Assembly (NCBI GenBank): GCA_963969365.1
Contig: OZ017752.1
Span: forward strand, 1,426,001 to 1,490,000
Direction: 5' to 3'
From: Asterochloris sp. CNOR1
Lineage: Eukaryota > Chlorophyta > Trebouxiophyceae > Trebouxiales > Trebouxiaceae
Length of the DNA stretch: 64,000 nucleotides
Shown here: positions 25,493 to 36,975 of the stretch, piece by piece
Numbering within the stretch: the first letter of the stretch is position 1
Layout: each line of letters begins with the position of its first letter
Notes under the pieces: generated by a model
Databases searched by the model: none
The model's input: the letters and a program-made list of their open reading frames with translations, nothing else
What the model was told of the DNA's origin: nothing
Made by a program: the position numbers and the translations under genes

Positions 25493-28244
25493 TCAGTCTT
25501 TGCTGCTCTCGCTGGCACCTGATGGTATTGACACCCCGGTCAATGTTTTGGTTAGGGTGTCGCGGGTGCCGCTATGCAGAGCGGTGCCAGACTGGCGTCT
25601 GCGCCCAGTCAAGGTGCCCCTCAAGATGTCCAGCTCCACAATGTTGTCATCCGTGACCATGCCATCCTGCTCCACCCTGACTGGCAGCGCAGCAGGGCCT
25701 GCAGCCGAGGTTCTAGGAACATCGAGATGGCCATGCTGCAGTGCCTTACAGGTGCACAAGGCTGCAGGCGTCCAGCAAGTGGCCAGCACACTGCTGAAAG
25801 CTGCCCAGCAAGCCAAAGCAGGGAGGGGCTGCCAGCAACACAGTTCACAGCAGCAGCAAGTGTCACAAGAGCACACCTGTGCCGCCCTTGCTGCGCGCGC
25901 CAGTCATCTGCTGCTGGGTCATGGCAGGCCCTGCAGCGGCAGCCACAGCTGCTGCTGCAGCAGCTGCGGCTTCCCGCTTCCGCCGCATGCGTTGGTTGTG
26001 GATGGAGGCCAGCTGGGCATTGCGGGAGACCACTGACGACTTCAGGCTCTGAGTCAGGAGAGGGGTGTTGAGCAGTGACGTGCTCTGCACACAGGGGAAG
26101 CTGGCTGTCCAAAGGCTGCCGACATTGCGTGCAGGCAGCTGCCACTCACAGCTTTCAGGCTTGCATTGAGGCGGCCATATGCACTGCCATGTGCAATGGG
26201 GATGCAGAATGGCTGTCTCATCATCACAGGGACATGCACTCACAAATCGGTGGGTTCCAGAAGCAGACAAGTCCACCCTTGCAGCATTGCAGGCTGCCAA
26301 TGCAGTGGGGGTGCTGGCACCTCTTGTTATCTGACCCAGACTTCTAGAGGTGAAGAAGTGACCAGAAGCAGTCCTGGGCGCACTTAGACCGCCCACCTGC
26401 ACATGCACTCCCTCCTGGGGCTCATACAGCTGGGCCAGCATCTTGGCGCTGAGCGACCTGTTCTCGATGCCTGCCTTCATGGCGTACAGCTCCTTGAGGG
26501 TGAGGGTGTCCAGGCTGCGCGGGGGCCCGTTCTTGCGCGCATGCAGGTTGAAAGCACTGGTGCGAAACAGCTCGCCCACCTGCAGGACAGACAGCTGCAA
26601 GGTGCACTGCTGGATGGGCACAGCCCTCGGCTCACTGCCATGCAAGCAGCTTGGCTGACCAGGGCTGAAGCAAAAGGCCCGACACATCCAGGCCAGCAAC
26701 CGTGCAGGCAACATGGGCAGTCGGTGGGCATGGGGCATCCCCTGCAGCGCGTCCCTTGCCAGCTGCCAGTACATGCCTTTCAGCAGCCCTGCTGCACCCC
26801 CCTACATGACTCTTCTACTTCTTGGCTGGGCCCAGGCCCCTGCAAGCAGTCCCAGCAATCTTGGACCCTCACCTGCTTCCCAGCCCATTCAGTGCCCAGC
26901 ATTGCCATGCAGTGCCCAACATTGGTGAAGCTGCCACGGCTATCCCCTGGAGGCCCCTCACCTCAATGACCACCTTGTCTCGGCTGCACAGGGAGCCCTG
27001 CAGCACACTGCCACCAGAGCAGGCCCTCATACTGGCCAGCAGTGGTGGGTGATGACCACAACGGTGACAGCACACGTGCCAGGAGTCTTCATGCCCCTGC
27101 CAGCCACCCTGCCACCAGATCCCCTGAAACAGGCCCCCCTGGTATACTCCTCATGCCCAGCAGTTACCTTACCTGAACCTCCACCTCCTCCCGGCTCTGC
27201 AAGGAGCCCAGCGCCTCATGCACCACCGCGATCAGCGCTTCGTACAGGCTCTCAAAGAACAGGCGGTCCTGCCAGGTCTGCTGGGACATGCTGTGGCGCA
27301 GGATGACTAGGGAGTAGGCAGGGGCCATGGCGCGCAGGTGACGCCCCGCCTCCTCCCGCAGGGCTGCCAGGCGGGCATGCACCACCTCGGGGCGCAGGCC
27401 CTCCTGGTGCTGGCGCTTGGCCTTGTCCAGGGCCTGCAGGTGGCATGACAGGGTGGCAGCTCTTGACAGGGGGAGCACAGGCTGCAAGGCAAGCATCTGC
27501 AGCAGTGCACAATGGTGCTGGCGCGTGACCTTGTCCACAGCCTGCAGCGGGCGAGACAGGGTTTTCAAACTTGTTGTCAAGGCATCTGGGCTTGCAGAGC
27601 ACCACCTCGGGGCGCTTGACCCTGCCCAGCAGCCCTCACACTGAGGAGACAGGAACTTGCAGCCGCAATTGTTGCCAGGTATGCGGTGCTCGAAGATCGC
27701 AGGATTGTGGATTCAGGATGTGTTCAGGAGCTGCATTGCAGCATGCAAGGGGCTGCACCTGGTAGTGGTGGCTGTGCCAGCACACTCAGCTCATCGGTCC
27801 ACAGCTTGGCTCTGTAAAGTGAATGTGAGGACGCCAGCAAGCTGGTGTGCCCAATGCAAGCGGTGCATGCAGCAATCAACCATGAGACAGGCAGTAACGA
27901 AGCGCAGCCTCACCCCAGCCTCACTGCGAGCCCACCTGCGTGAGTGTGTCATGTTCAAAGCGGGCTACGAAGTACAAGGTGCACAGTGTGGCCAGCGAGT
28001 CGCACAGGGGGCTCTGGAAGAAGCGCTTGAACTGGCCAGGTGCTGTCTCCTCCATGGCTTTGGCCACTTTGATCTTCGCAGCTGCCAGATCAAAAGCAGA
28101 GGGGCTGGCCACACCTGTAGGTGGGGCCAGGCTTGAAGCATGACCAGGTGACCTTGATGTTGCCAGGACATGCACCACTGAGCCCACCCTGTTTTCCGAG
28201 AGCACTGCCTCGTTTAGCATCAGGCCCAGGAGGTCTGAAGGCAT
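25493..28244 (-). CDS. PPP1R36-like protein (protein phosphatase 1 regulatory subunit 36 family), tentative
   Basis: Five exons chain in phase: 27936-28244, 27173-27433, 26397-26579, 25877-26084 and 25493-25680, giving 382 residues. The stretch FFESLYEALIAVVHEALGSL, followed after two exon pieces by EVEVQVGELFRTSAFNLHAR, resembles the C-terminal block of animal PPP1R36. The segment CDSLATLCTLYFVARFEHD resembles its earlier block. I made this comparison from memory. The family is associated with phosphatase 1 regulation, in animals mainly in testis. A later exon holds a polyalanine run of about 14 residues (with one Val) after a basic RMRRKREA segment. No classical RVxF phosphatase-docking motif is obvious. 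If the family call fails, it remains an intact multi-exon gene of unknown function. Confidence 0.5.
27375..27630 (-). repeat. Degenerate copy of the start of exon 2 of the PPP1R36-like gene
   Basis: The true exon edge (plus strand, TGGTGCTGGCGCTTGGCCTT near 27406) recurs as TGGTGCTGGCGCGTGACCTT near 27512. Both continue through GTCCA.. and CCTGCAG to GACAGGGT. The block ACCACCTCGGGGCGC near 27381 also recurs near 27602. The copies lie upstream in gene direction, inside intron 1, about 105-220 bp away. Translated, QALDKAKRQH is mirrored by QAVDKVTRQH. Confidence 0.85.
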
Positions 28245-28643
28245 TGCTTGCTGGCATCCTGGCTCGAATGCAGAATAAATTTGATCCTTGACCTAACACA
28301 ACTGGCCGTTAAACATTGGCAGTCGACGTCTCCAGCATCATCAATCTAGTCTACTGCCTCTTTTAGCTGCAAGTGTATCCCACTTGAGTCAGGCACTGTT
28401 GGAGATCTTCATGTTGTGCAGCTGATGGACCCAGGTGTGTTGATGCGATGACCCTTCCTTTTGGTCAGCACACACACACACATTTGTGTGTAACAGTGCG
28501 ACGCAATTCAGCAACTGCAACAACAAGCGTTCTTTCACTGGGTCATGCATAAGGGTGCGACATCACATGCTTCCTCAACACCAACTGTTTTGGGCTCCAT
28601 AGCACTTCAGCTTCGGTTTCATTTGCTGCCAGGCACGCAGCTC
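28245..28643. other. Intergenic region with a short AC repeat
   Basis: About 400 bases between the start of the PPP1R36-like gene and the stop of the DRM/EF-hand gene, both on the minus strand. It holds a short (AC) run near 28470-28482 followed by TTTGTGTGT, which could form a small hairpin. No gene is seen. Confidence 0.5.
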
Positions 28644-30521
28644 CTAGGCTCCCTGATCCCGCAAGATGGCCTCAAACTCCGAGTAGCTCAGCTTGCCATC
28701 GTTGTTCTTGTCTGCCTACATGGCCCAGATGACAGGTCTTGAGTCTTCTTGGACCCCACCAGCCCAGGGTTGCGTCTGCTCAGATGGCAAAGCAGCTGCA
28801 GGGCCAGGTGTTGCAGCAGAATGGACAGCGCTGTGCATGCGACACAGGACAACTTGGTGCCTTCACATCAAGTGTGCCTGAGCGCAACGCCTGACTGTGG
28901 CAGCATGGCAGCACATCGGGGTCTATGACCAGCCTGAAACCCATCTTCAGGTGTCCCACCTGCTTAATGAGCCCCTCCACATCTGCACTGCGTCCCAGCT
29001 TGATGCGCAGGTCCTCTGCAGCAGGCAAGGGTAGACAAGCTCAGGCCCCCACCCCAACTTGCAGATGTAGACAGAGGGGTCTCCCAGGCACACCCACACG
29101 CAGGGGCGGACAATCCAAAGGGCAGACACAGGGACTTGCAGGCAAACCACTGCTCAGGCAGCTCGACTTGGGGGCCTCACAGGGGCAGCCATGCTTAGTG
29201 GCAAAGACACTAGTGGGCAGACAAGGTGGCAGGACAAACACAGCTCAGACAAGCTCATGAGTGTTTTCAGACCAGTCACCTGCACTGATGAAGCCATCCT
29301 TGTCGGCATCAAGACTTCCGAACCTCTTCAGATTCTCACTCCTGCAGTGTCAATGCATTTCAACAACCCTTAAAGAAGCGGTTGCATCACTGAGAGAACC
29401 GCGCGCACTGCAGCTGCAGCCCTGCCTTGACCCAGCCCAGCAGGCACACTGTTCCTGCAGGGGAGCAGCAGGTGCCCAACAACGGCACCTCTGAGCAACA
29501 ATCCAGCAGAATGCAACAGATGGGCATGCAGGCAAAGCAGGCGTGCGCCTGGTTGAAGCCCCAGCAAAGCCAGCAGCTTTGGGAGACCATTCAGCGCTCC
29601 ATGGCTGCCCAACGCACCGACTCAAGCCATGCGCGCGCCTCAGCTGGGCACCACCTTAGCACTGGGAGTCAGCAGGACTGCCACGTCAGCAGGGCTGCCA
29701 CGTGCAGCTGCAGGCTTGGTGCAGGCTGTCACATGCAAAATTCGCCCAATGTCAGCAGCGCTGCCATGTTGCCTCACCTGATGATCATCTGCCAGGTCGT
29801 GGCGGCGTTGTTGGGGTCTGAATCGTACTGGCTGGCGTCGTGGTGCTTCCAGTTCATATTGCGGCCTGCAGGGCATCTGGTGTGTCAGGCGTGCCGCTGG
29901 CAGTGTGGCAGCTCTGTGTGGCTGCACATGGTGCAGCCCCATTGCATGGCTGTGGCAGGCGGAGCAGTGCCATCGAGTGGCGGATGGGACCTGCCACTGC
30001 TCTCAGAAAGTGGCACTTCTGGGCTAAATGGGTCTACCAGGCAAGATGCTCAGTCTCACCAGGGTGGAAGACAGAGCCCCAAACATTGTGATTCTTTCCT
30101 GCAGTGCAGATGCCAACAAGCTTAACAACTTGGATGTTGCAGGGCCTGTGGCAGTTGACCCCCAGCTTTCTGCCGGCGGGTCTGGGATGGCATCCGCTCA
30201 TGAGGTCAGCATCCAAGGCAGACCCACCTGAGCTGCCACGTGGCAGTGCATTGTCAGCTGCCGGAGAGGTGCTGGCCGGAAAGGCTGAGTCACTTGCTGC
30301 GCTTGTGCCCGACATGTCCTCCACTGCAACATGGCATCAGTCATGCTGAATTAGTTGAGCACCTACACCCTGCTGCAGGCCGGCGACCAACGTGCAAAGG
30401 TCAGGCTGGCACAATCACCTGCTTCTTGGGTGTGCAGGGAGAAGTCGTTCATGCTTGGGATCTTTGGAAAGGAGCCATCTGAGCCAGTTGAGCTGCTTCT
30501 GCCAAAGATTGCCTTCAGCAT
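28644..30521 (-). CDS. Small DRM/ARP-like protein fused to two EF-hands
   Basis: Six exons chain in phase: 30419-30521, 30060-30098, 29778-29865, 29280-29341, 28960-29015 and 28644-28715, giving 139 residues. The N-terminal part starts MLKAIFGRSSSTG. It contains NVWGSVFHPGRN, which closely resembles the NVWRSVFHPGSN signature of plant dormancy/auxin-associated (DRM1/ARP) proteins. YDSDPNNAATTWQMIIRSE follows. The C-terminal half has two calcium-binding loops, DADKDGFISAED and DKNNDGKLSYSE, each with the expected acidic residues and central Gly, separated by about 30 residues as in a calmodulin lobe. The protein is probably a soluble calcium sensor. The junction between the two parts lies at an intron (29342-29777) whose phases match exactly. 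The intron 30099-30418 holds an open Ser/Ala-rich frame that could be an alternative exon. Confidence 0.75.
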
Positions 30522-30962
30522 CTTGATCTGCACAGTCTGGAGGTGCAGTGTTGAGGCCGCATTCTGTCGGAACGCCTGGCAGCCTCATGAGAGAAGCAAC
30601 GCTTCCCGGCGATGGACCACACACGAGCACGGATGGCACACCTGAGGAACGCTTAAGAGCCAAAGTCAAGACCCTTCAACTCCAATGAGTACTCTCAGCC
30701 TTTGGAAGCTGATCCCGAAACAACGTTTGCCTGATTTGCAAATCTTCAGATAGTTTCTTTGGTCAATGCCTCAGGGTTGACTCCTTTAGGATTAAAGTTT
30801 TACTGTCTCACTCTTGTCCAGCAGAGGTGGTGTGTATTTACTGTGAAGCAGACTGCGGCATATGTGACGTTATCCTATAGACTTCTAGAGGTCTGCTTCC
30901 ATGCAGATGACATGCAGTGCAAAAGCCTATGTGTCAAGACAGCATGCCATCCTGCTTGCAGC

Positions 30963-31253
30963 ATGCCTGGGCTTGATATGATGGAAGAGAAACAACAAGC
31001 TGGCGAGCGGGGCCCAGGACTGACTGCAGAGCAGTTTGCAGCCTGGAAGCAGGACAAGGACAGGGCCAGGCAGGTTGCCCTGCAGGAGGAGATGGCCAAG
31101 CGGCAGGCAGATCTTGAATCAGGGACAGTTGCCATGAATGGTAGGCGCCCAAGCCCTTCAGCTTCAAGCTTCAACTGTTGCAGCCGACCTGATGTGCACT
31201 GTGTAGGACGTGAGCTCTTTGAGCACCACCCCGAGCTCTTTGCTGACTACTGA
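30963..31253 (+). pseudogene. Orphan C-terminal piece of a ZC3H15/Tma46 (DFRP) family gene
   Basis: Two exons, about 30963-31140 and 31206-31253, join in phase and end ELFEHHPELFADY. The segments LTAEQFAAWKQDKDR and KRQADLESGTVAMNGRELF match the conserved C-terminal DRG-binding region of ZC3H15/Tma46, which partners a translational GTPase. The CCCH zinc fingers that should precede it are absent. Only about 440 AT-rich bases separate this piece from the DRM/EF-hand gene, and no Cys/His-rich exon is visible there. It is therefore a truncated copy, or a short gene with only this domain. The exon begins right after a CTTGCAG acceptor, which suggests upstream exons have been lost. Confidence 0.6.
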
Positions 31254-31769
31254 ACTTGTGCCCCCAGAACATACCCACATCCTTGCCAATATCTGTAAGT
31301 ATGAACGTGTCCTAAGTGTGCCAGATAATTCCAATATGTGCACAATATGCAGACTTACCAAGAAGGGTAGGGCCTTGAAGCAGCACAGAGGTGCCGGATG
31401 TTCCTTAGCTTGACCCTTGGGAGGCTGGACAACCGCTGCAGGGCTGAAAGGGATTGTCCTGCAGCAGCTCTGCACCAAGAGGGAGACCCAATCCGCTGCC
31501 AAGCAAGGCTGTTGTGCCAAGTCTCAGACGCTGTCTGACAAGCGACAGGCACCAAATCTGCAGCAAAGCACAGCAGTGTGGCTCAAGCATGTCCTGCAGC
31601 AGTAGGGATCTGGAACAGCCTGACTGAGCAGCAGCTGACTTTGTTCTCCTGGCCAGAGGACTCAGAGAGCCTTGAGACTTCAGGTGCTCCATGCTGCTGG
31701 CTACAGACACCTAGCCTATGAATGCTGAGAGTTGCTATGTCGATGGGCTGATTCCCTCCAACATGAAGT
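31254..31769. other. Stretch with no recognised gene
   Basis: About 500 bases between the ZC3H15-like fragment and the stop of the coiled-coil gene. Short frames only; nothing recognised. Confidence 0.4.
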
Positions 31770-33539
31770 TCAAATCAGATCGGGGGCCAATTGAGACTCA
31801 TCCAACAGCAGAGACGATGACTCTGGCAACTGCTTAAATGCAAGCTCCTGTTTGAGGCTGTCTGTGCCTCTCTGAAAGGCTGACAGCCGGCTCCGGAAGT
31901 GTTGACTGTCAGAGGGACTCCTGCTGCTGCTTAAGCCTGAGTCCAACCGCCTGACAGACCCCTCAGAAGCACTGAATCTGGCAGTGCCAGCTGGGGCGGC
32001 ATGATCTGTCGCAGAGGACGGCCTACAGGGCACTGTGCGGCATCTCAGGGGACCTGCCATGCGCAGTCAAAAGAAGGCCTGGGATGGTCATGCAGAATGT
32101 ACACAGAGGCAGCAGGGGTCTAAACCCAGCAAGGTGCATGCGTCACTGCAGCCCACCTGGAGACCAATGGCGCCATCGAGTCCCTGTCTGCGCTCCCCTC
32201 TCGCTCATACTTGTGCAGCAATCTGCTCATCTCATGCTTCAGGCTGCGGCTGCCACGCAATCGCGCCTGCAGCAAAGTGGTCTCAGCAAGCAGGTGACAC
32301 ACCTCGCCTGGCATGCAGGTGGTTGCCAGTGACAACATTGCATGCAGCACAAGGCGAGTAAGACAGGCCTACACCGCACTGTGCCCAGAACCAGTGAAAA
32401 AAGTCTCCAACCCAAAAGGCAATCCCAAGTGATTGACCACACTAAGGGCGCACGCAGTCTGTTCTGCATCATATGAGACAGCCCCCAAGTCTGCAACTGC
32501 TAGGACCACAACAGGTGCCTTGCCTGAGAGGCAGCCTCCTGTGCCTGCTTGAGCTGCCATTCCAGCTCAAGCTTGCGCTCCCTGCAGGCTCCCAACTGAG
32601 CGCACAGCTCCAGTGTGCTGCGCTGCCAGGAGGCATCTGCCAGCTCAGCAGAGTCCCTGCTGCCGTGCAGCTGGGCAATGGCGATGCCTGTGCCTGCCAG
32701 GCGCTCTGCTGCAGCAGCGGGGGGGGCTTGTCACGTGGGCGCAGCACAACATCTGGTGTGCAGCAGACAGCTGTGGGGCACCAACAGGCTGACCTGCAGC
32801 TGATGCTTGTCCTGCCTGCTTGGGGGCCTCTGCTCTGTCTGTCTGCTGCTGCTGACCAACAGCAGCTGTCGCCGCATCACTTGCAGCAGTGGGTCTCCTG
32901 CAGACCACTGCCTATGTCAGATGGGTTGGCTCATTCAACACAGGCTCATGAGATAAAAGTGCCTCACCTTCCAGAATACTGCGGCAGCTGTTCACCATCG
33001 CCAGCATGCTTCCTGCACACTCCACCTCTGCAGCATGCATGCTGCTAAGGGCCAGGCTGCTGGAATGGCCATGCATGTGCACTGATGCACACCCACCTGG
33101 GCCATTTAAGCCCAGGAGACCTGCTCATGGGCAGCATGCTCCGGGGCAGCTGCTGGAGCGGGCCTGGCGGGGGACTGCGGTCGAAGGGCTGCAGCAGCTG
33201 CCCTTGCGACAGCTGCACCAGAAGCACAGATGCATGATCATTGCGCATCTGCTTGAAGGTGAGGTTGCGTGTGGGCACTGCCATCTTGGCCAGCCAGAGC
33301 CTGACTCGTGCCTGCAGGTCCCTCCTAAGCAGAGGAACCCGCTGTTGGATGGAGAACTGCAGCCTGCCAAACGCTGCATCCAGGCTGCAGGCAAGCTGCA
33401 CTTCTTTCAAAGCTGCATTCCAGACCCTCTCAGAGGTGCTATCTGAGGCAGGCTGCCAAGCTGGCGCAGTCAATCTGCAGCTCAGAAGCTCTCCAGCTGC
33501 CTCTGGCATCATGCGGCTGAGACAAAGAGCTTGCCGCAA
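31770..33539 (-). CDS. Coiled-coil protein of unknown family
   Basis: Not recognised. Minus-strand exon-like segments flanked by plausible splice sites read as one alpha-helical protein. An exon near 33260-33470 has STSERVWNAALKEVQLACSL and LLRRDLQARVRLWLAKM. A short exon near 32976-33035 has CAGSMLAMVNSCRSILE. An exon near 32525-32710 has ERKLELEWQLKQAQEAASQ. One near 32170-32310 has LLAETTLLQARLRG and HEMSRLLHKYE. The last exon (31770-32000) ends in a Ser/Leu-rich tail, SSSLLLDESQLAPDLI. Heptad-like spacing of Leu is frequent. The start codon was not fixed; upstream sequence up to the SCO1 start could hold a first exon. The outer bounds are approximate. Confidence 0.5.
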
Positions 33540-33781
33540 GCTACCTCTTCATGCTGGTGCGCTCCCCGTGGAGCCAGGATGGCAGCCGAGTTGTCCGTGG
33601 CAGAACAGCACTGCATTGTCAGTGGGTTGCTGCTCGCGTGGATCTACCTGTGGCCACAGTACCATGTCCAGAAGACTAGCCTCCAGATGTCAATGTTTGA
33701 TGGCATGTCTGAGATCAGGCCAGGTGCACTTGATTCGCAGGCTGATATGCGCTCCAATACTCAGCGCTGACATGGCCCTCA

Positions 33782-35189
33782 ATGTTTCAGGCAAGCCCAG
33801 CACGAATTGCTCGTCAGGCTGCATATCTCAGGCATTATGCCACAGCCAGCGGGGCCAGTGCTGCCAAAGGGGTGAGTCTTGCCTGAGCCCTGCATCTGAA
33901 CTCAGCTGGCCCAGTGTGCCTCGCTGCTGATTGTCCCTTTCTCTCTGCAGCCTGTCAACTTGGTCAGCCTGGGCCTGACAGCTGCCACAGGCTGTGGCAT
34001 CCTTTGGTACTACAATCATGTGCGGGAGGAGAAGCTGCAAGGTATTACTTTGCAGCAGATTGCCGCTGAATGTGCACGAATGCTGGCCAACAGCTGGTTC
34101 CCTTCCGCATGCAGGTCTGCACAGCAAGCAGTCCACTGTGGTGGGCAAAGCTGCCATCGGCGGCCCCTTTGAGCTGCTTGATCAAGACGGCAAACCATTC
34201 ACAGACAAGGACCTGCGCGGCAAATTTGCCTTGCTCTACTTTGGCTTCACCTTCTGTCCTGACATCTGCCCAGAGGAGCTGGAAAAGTTGGCTCACACCG
34301 TTGACTTGATCGGTGAGGGGCAGCCGTGGCCGTGCTTGCACACCGCTGTCAGAGGCAGCACACTGCTTGATATGCGGGAAGCCCAACCTGAGGTGCTGCA
34401 GGCTCTGTGGCTGCCTGCTGCCACCCTTGCACCCCAGCCCTGCCGGGATCGGACAGCTGCTGCAAGCGGCAGGCAGCTGCAGCACTCCTGCTTCACGTGA
34501 TGGGTGTGACCTGGCACTCAGCGCAGATGGGATGGGGAGGACCAGGGAGCGCTGCTGAGCCACATGGGTGGCTGCAGAAAAGACGACCAAGAAACAAGTG
34601 CAGCCTGTCTTCATCTCCATCGACCCTGAGCGTGACAATGTGCGCCAGGTGAAGAGCTACGTCCAAGAGTTCCACCCGCGCCTCATTGGCCTCACAGGCC
34701 CAGTGGACAAGGTGAGGCGTGCAGAAGCTGACCAAACATGTGCTGGCTGTCACTCCAGCAGACTGCCAGCACACGCCTGCCCACACTGGGGCAGTGGCTT
34801 CCAGTAGTTTGTGCCAATGTGGAGGCAGATTGTGTCAACATGTTCCTATCTGAGATTGTGGCTGCCGGACAATGCATGCCATCCTGTTCTTGCAGTGCCA
34901 GCCTAGCTACACGGTCCAGCCAAGATTGCAATTGCAGTGGAGCACGCAGTTGTTTATACATCTCTTCTGCCTGCAGGTCAAGGACGCAGCCAAGCAGTAT
35001 CGGGTGTACTACACAAAGACAAACGATTCAACAGAGGACTACCTGGTGGACCATTCCATCATCATGTATCTGGTGGACCCACGTGGTGACTTTGTCACTT
35101 TCTATGGGAAGAACTTCACAGCTGAGGACATGGCGAAGTCCATTGCAGAGCACATTGCACGCTGGCAGGAAGACGGGCAGGCCACATGA
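33782..35189 (+). CDS. SCO1: SCO1-type copper chaperone for cytochrome c oxidase
   Basis: Inner-membrane protein that inserts copper into the CuA site of cytochrome c oxidase. Five exons chain in phase: 33782-33871, 33951-34041, 34115-34312, 34578-34711 and 34977-35189, giving 241 residues. The N-terminus is rich in Ala, Arg and Ser without early acidic residues, as in a mitochondrial presequence. One membrane segment follows ([20 protein letters not shown]). The thioredoxin-like domain has the copper-binding CxxxC in [15 protein letters not shown] and the third ligand His in [14 protein letters not shown]. Other family signatures are [11 protein letters not shown] and KQYRVYYTK. No key residue is missing. 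The start at 33782 is the first ATG in the frame of the presequence. Confidence 0.93.
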
Positions 35190-35303
35190 TCAGGCTTTTG
35201 AATTCATTTGATGATTTGTGCTCCATTCTGACCGGTTTCATTATTGCATTGAATGCCGTGTACTTGCTGATGCCAGCGCTGCACTGGCACACTGCATCTT
35301 CAT

Positions 35304-36913
35304 CTAGTACATGACATTGACAAGAAGCCACTCTACCGCTGCCTCTGAGCAGAAGGCACACTCCTCCAGCGCATCGCGCGCTTGTTTGGCGCTGAACCCC
35401 ATGGCCTGCAGCACAATAACAATCTGTCTTGATCCTGCACAGTGTGAAGCTGCCTGCCAGCAGGCAAGCCTCCTACCTGCAGCTCTGCAACTTGGACTTG
35501 AAGAGCAACCTCCAGGCTGTCCTCAAAGCCATCTTCCTCAGCACCAGCATGCTCATCATCCTCAGCATGCTTTCTCTTGCTGCCCTTGCTAGAAGCAGGC
35601 CTGCGCCACATCACTGAAAGTGTGTCAGCAGGCTGCAGTCCACCTCCTCCCTGCCTCCTGTCACTCCCTCACAGCTGTGCCCAGCATGGTGAAGCCCATC
35701 GTGAGCTGCTGTGCCAATTACCTCCTGAGAATGGCTGCAGATCTGCCAGCGCTGCACTGTCCACCAGGGGCTGCCCTGGCGCCCTGTTTGAAAGCTGCAG
35801 CACCTCTGCCGGCTTTGCACTGCCGGTGCGGCCTTTTGGCAGCTACGGCAGCAAGGAGGGCTGTGCTATCTTGCTGACTGCTGTTGTCCCCAGCGACCTG
35901 CACACAAATGTCATTGCGGCACTGATGGCCAGTTGCCTCTGACAAAGGCAGCTGTCACGTGCAGGGGATCGACAACTTCTGGCATGAGGTCTAGCTGACC
36001 TCGATGTGCTCGAGCTGCAGCTGCAAGCTCTCCACTGCCGCGGACAGCTCTTGCAGGAGAGCTGCCTTCTCGTCAGCAGAGAGACTTGAGGTTTCCAACT
36101 CTGCACAGCACAGTCGCAGTATATCATGCTGCCATGATCTGCAGGCCACTCTGCAGCAGATGCCATTGCGCAGGGGTAGCCGCTGTCATCACAAAGCCCG
36201 ACTTCTATGATGTGCATGCCCACCAAGCAGGTGCTGGATGTCCGTGTCTGTCCACTTCTTGCCAAGCAGTTCCTGTTTCCTGACGACTTCTGCTTGGCTA
36301 TGCTGTTCCTTGGCAACTGCCTGCTGCAGATGAGCCTCCACCGCCTCCAGCTGCTCGGCCCCAAGGCCATACTGTTCTCTGGCGGTGCTCTGCCAGGCCG
36401 CTTTCATTGCTGCAGTTGGGTTAGCTGCGTGGCATGTGCATCTACTCAGTGCAGGCACATGACAGAGGACAATGGCTCCGGCCATCCCAGTGACTGAGCT
36501 CACCGCCAGTGTGGATGATGAGGCCCGCCTTGCGTCGCACTCCAGTGCGGGCGTCATTGTCTGCTCTGACCCTGTCGATGTCCAGCTGCAGCCCATTGAA
36601 GGCTGCAGTGCAGGAGGCTAGCTGTCTGGACAGGCAGGTGCTGCCGCCTGTCAGAAGAGGTACATCACCCCACCTGCCAGGGCCTGCTGCCCAAGGAGGC
36701 GCTGCGTCTGGCCACTGAGCTGCTGAATCATTTTGCCAGGCAGAAGGCCAGTGTCCAGTATCTGGACCCACTTGCCAATGCCAAAGCTCATCAGGCACAG
36801 CTTCAGGATCTGAACCTCCTCCTTGCTCCATCCTGGGGAGGGGGTGAAGTTCCACCTGCAGGTGCTTCAGGACAGATCAGATGCCGTCCCAAACCATACA
36901 TCATGCACCGCAT
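35304..36913 (-). CDS. SANT/Myb-like plus UBA domain protein
   Basis: Nuclear or ubiquitin-linked function is suggested by its domains. The SANT-type exon (36674-36855) reads TPSPGWSKEEVQILKLCLMS and FGIGKWVQILDTGLLPGK, then QLSGQTQRLLGQQALAG. The next (about 36506-36603) has FNGLQLDIDRVRADND. A helical exon (about 36235-36425) has EQLEAVEAHLQQAVAKEQ. Another (about 36000-36090) has AALLQELSAAVESLQLQ. A linker with KRKHAEDDEHAGAEED follows, then a C-terminal UBA domain in the last exon, AMGFSAKQARDALEECAFCS ending VEWLLVNVMY. Similar single-SANT proteins with the GKWxxIL...LPGK...TQRLLGQQ block occur in many protists; I do not know a functional name. The first exon is uncertain; the ATG near 36913 would require an intron of only 44 bp. 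Confidence 0.65.
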
Positions 36914-36975
36914 CGTTCTTACAGGGAACTTGCATCAACTCCCGTGGGTCTTGTTACATTTTCCATGTGGCTGAA

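Noticed and set aside
33531-33770. Plus-strand frame of 79 residues just upstream of SCO1, beginning MAAELSVAEQ
   Set aside because: It is out of frame with SCO1, ends before its start and has no recognisable family. It may be an upstream frame or chance.
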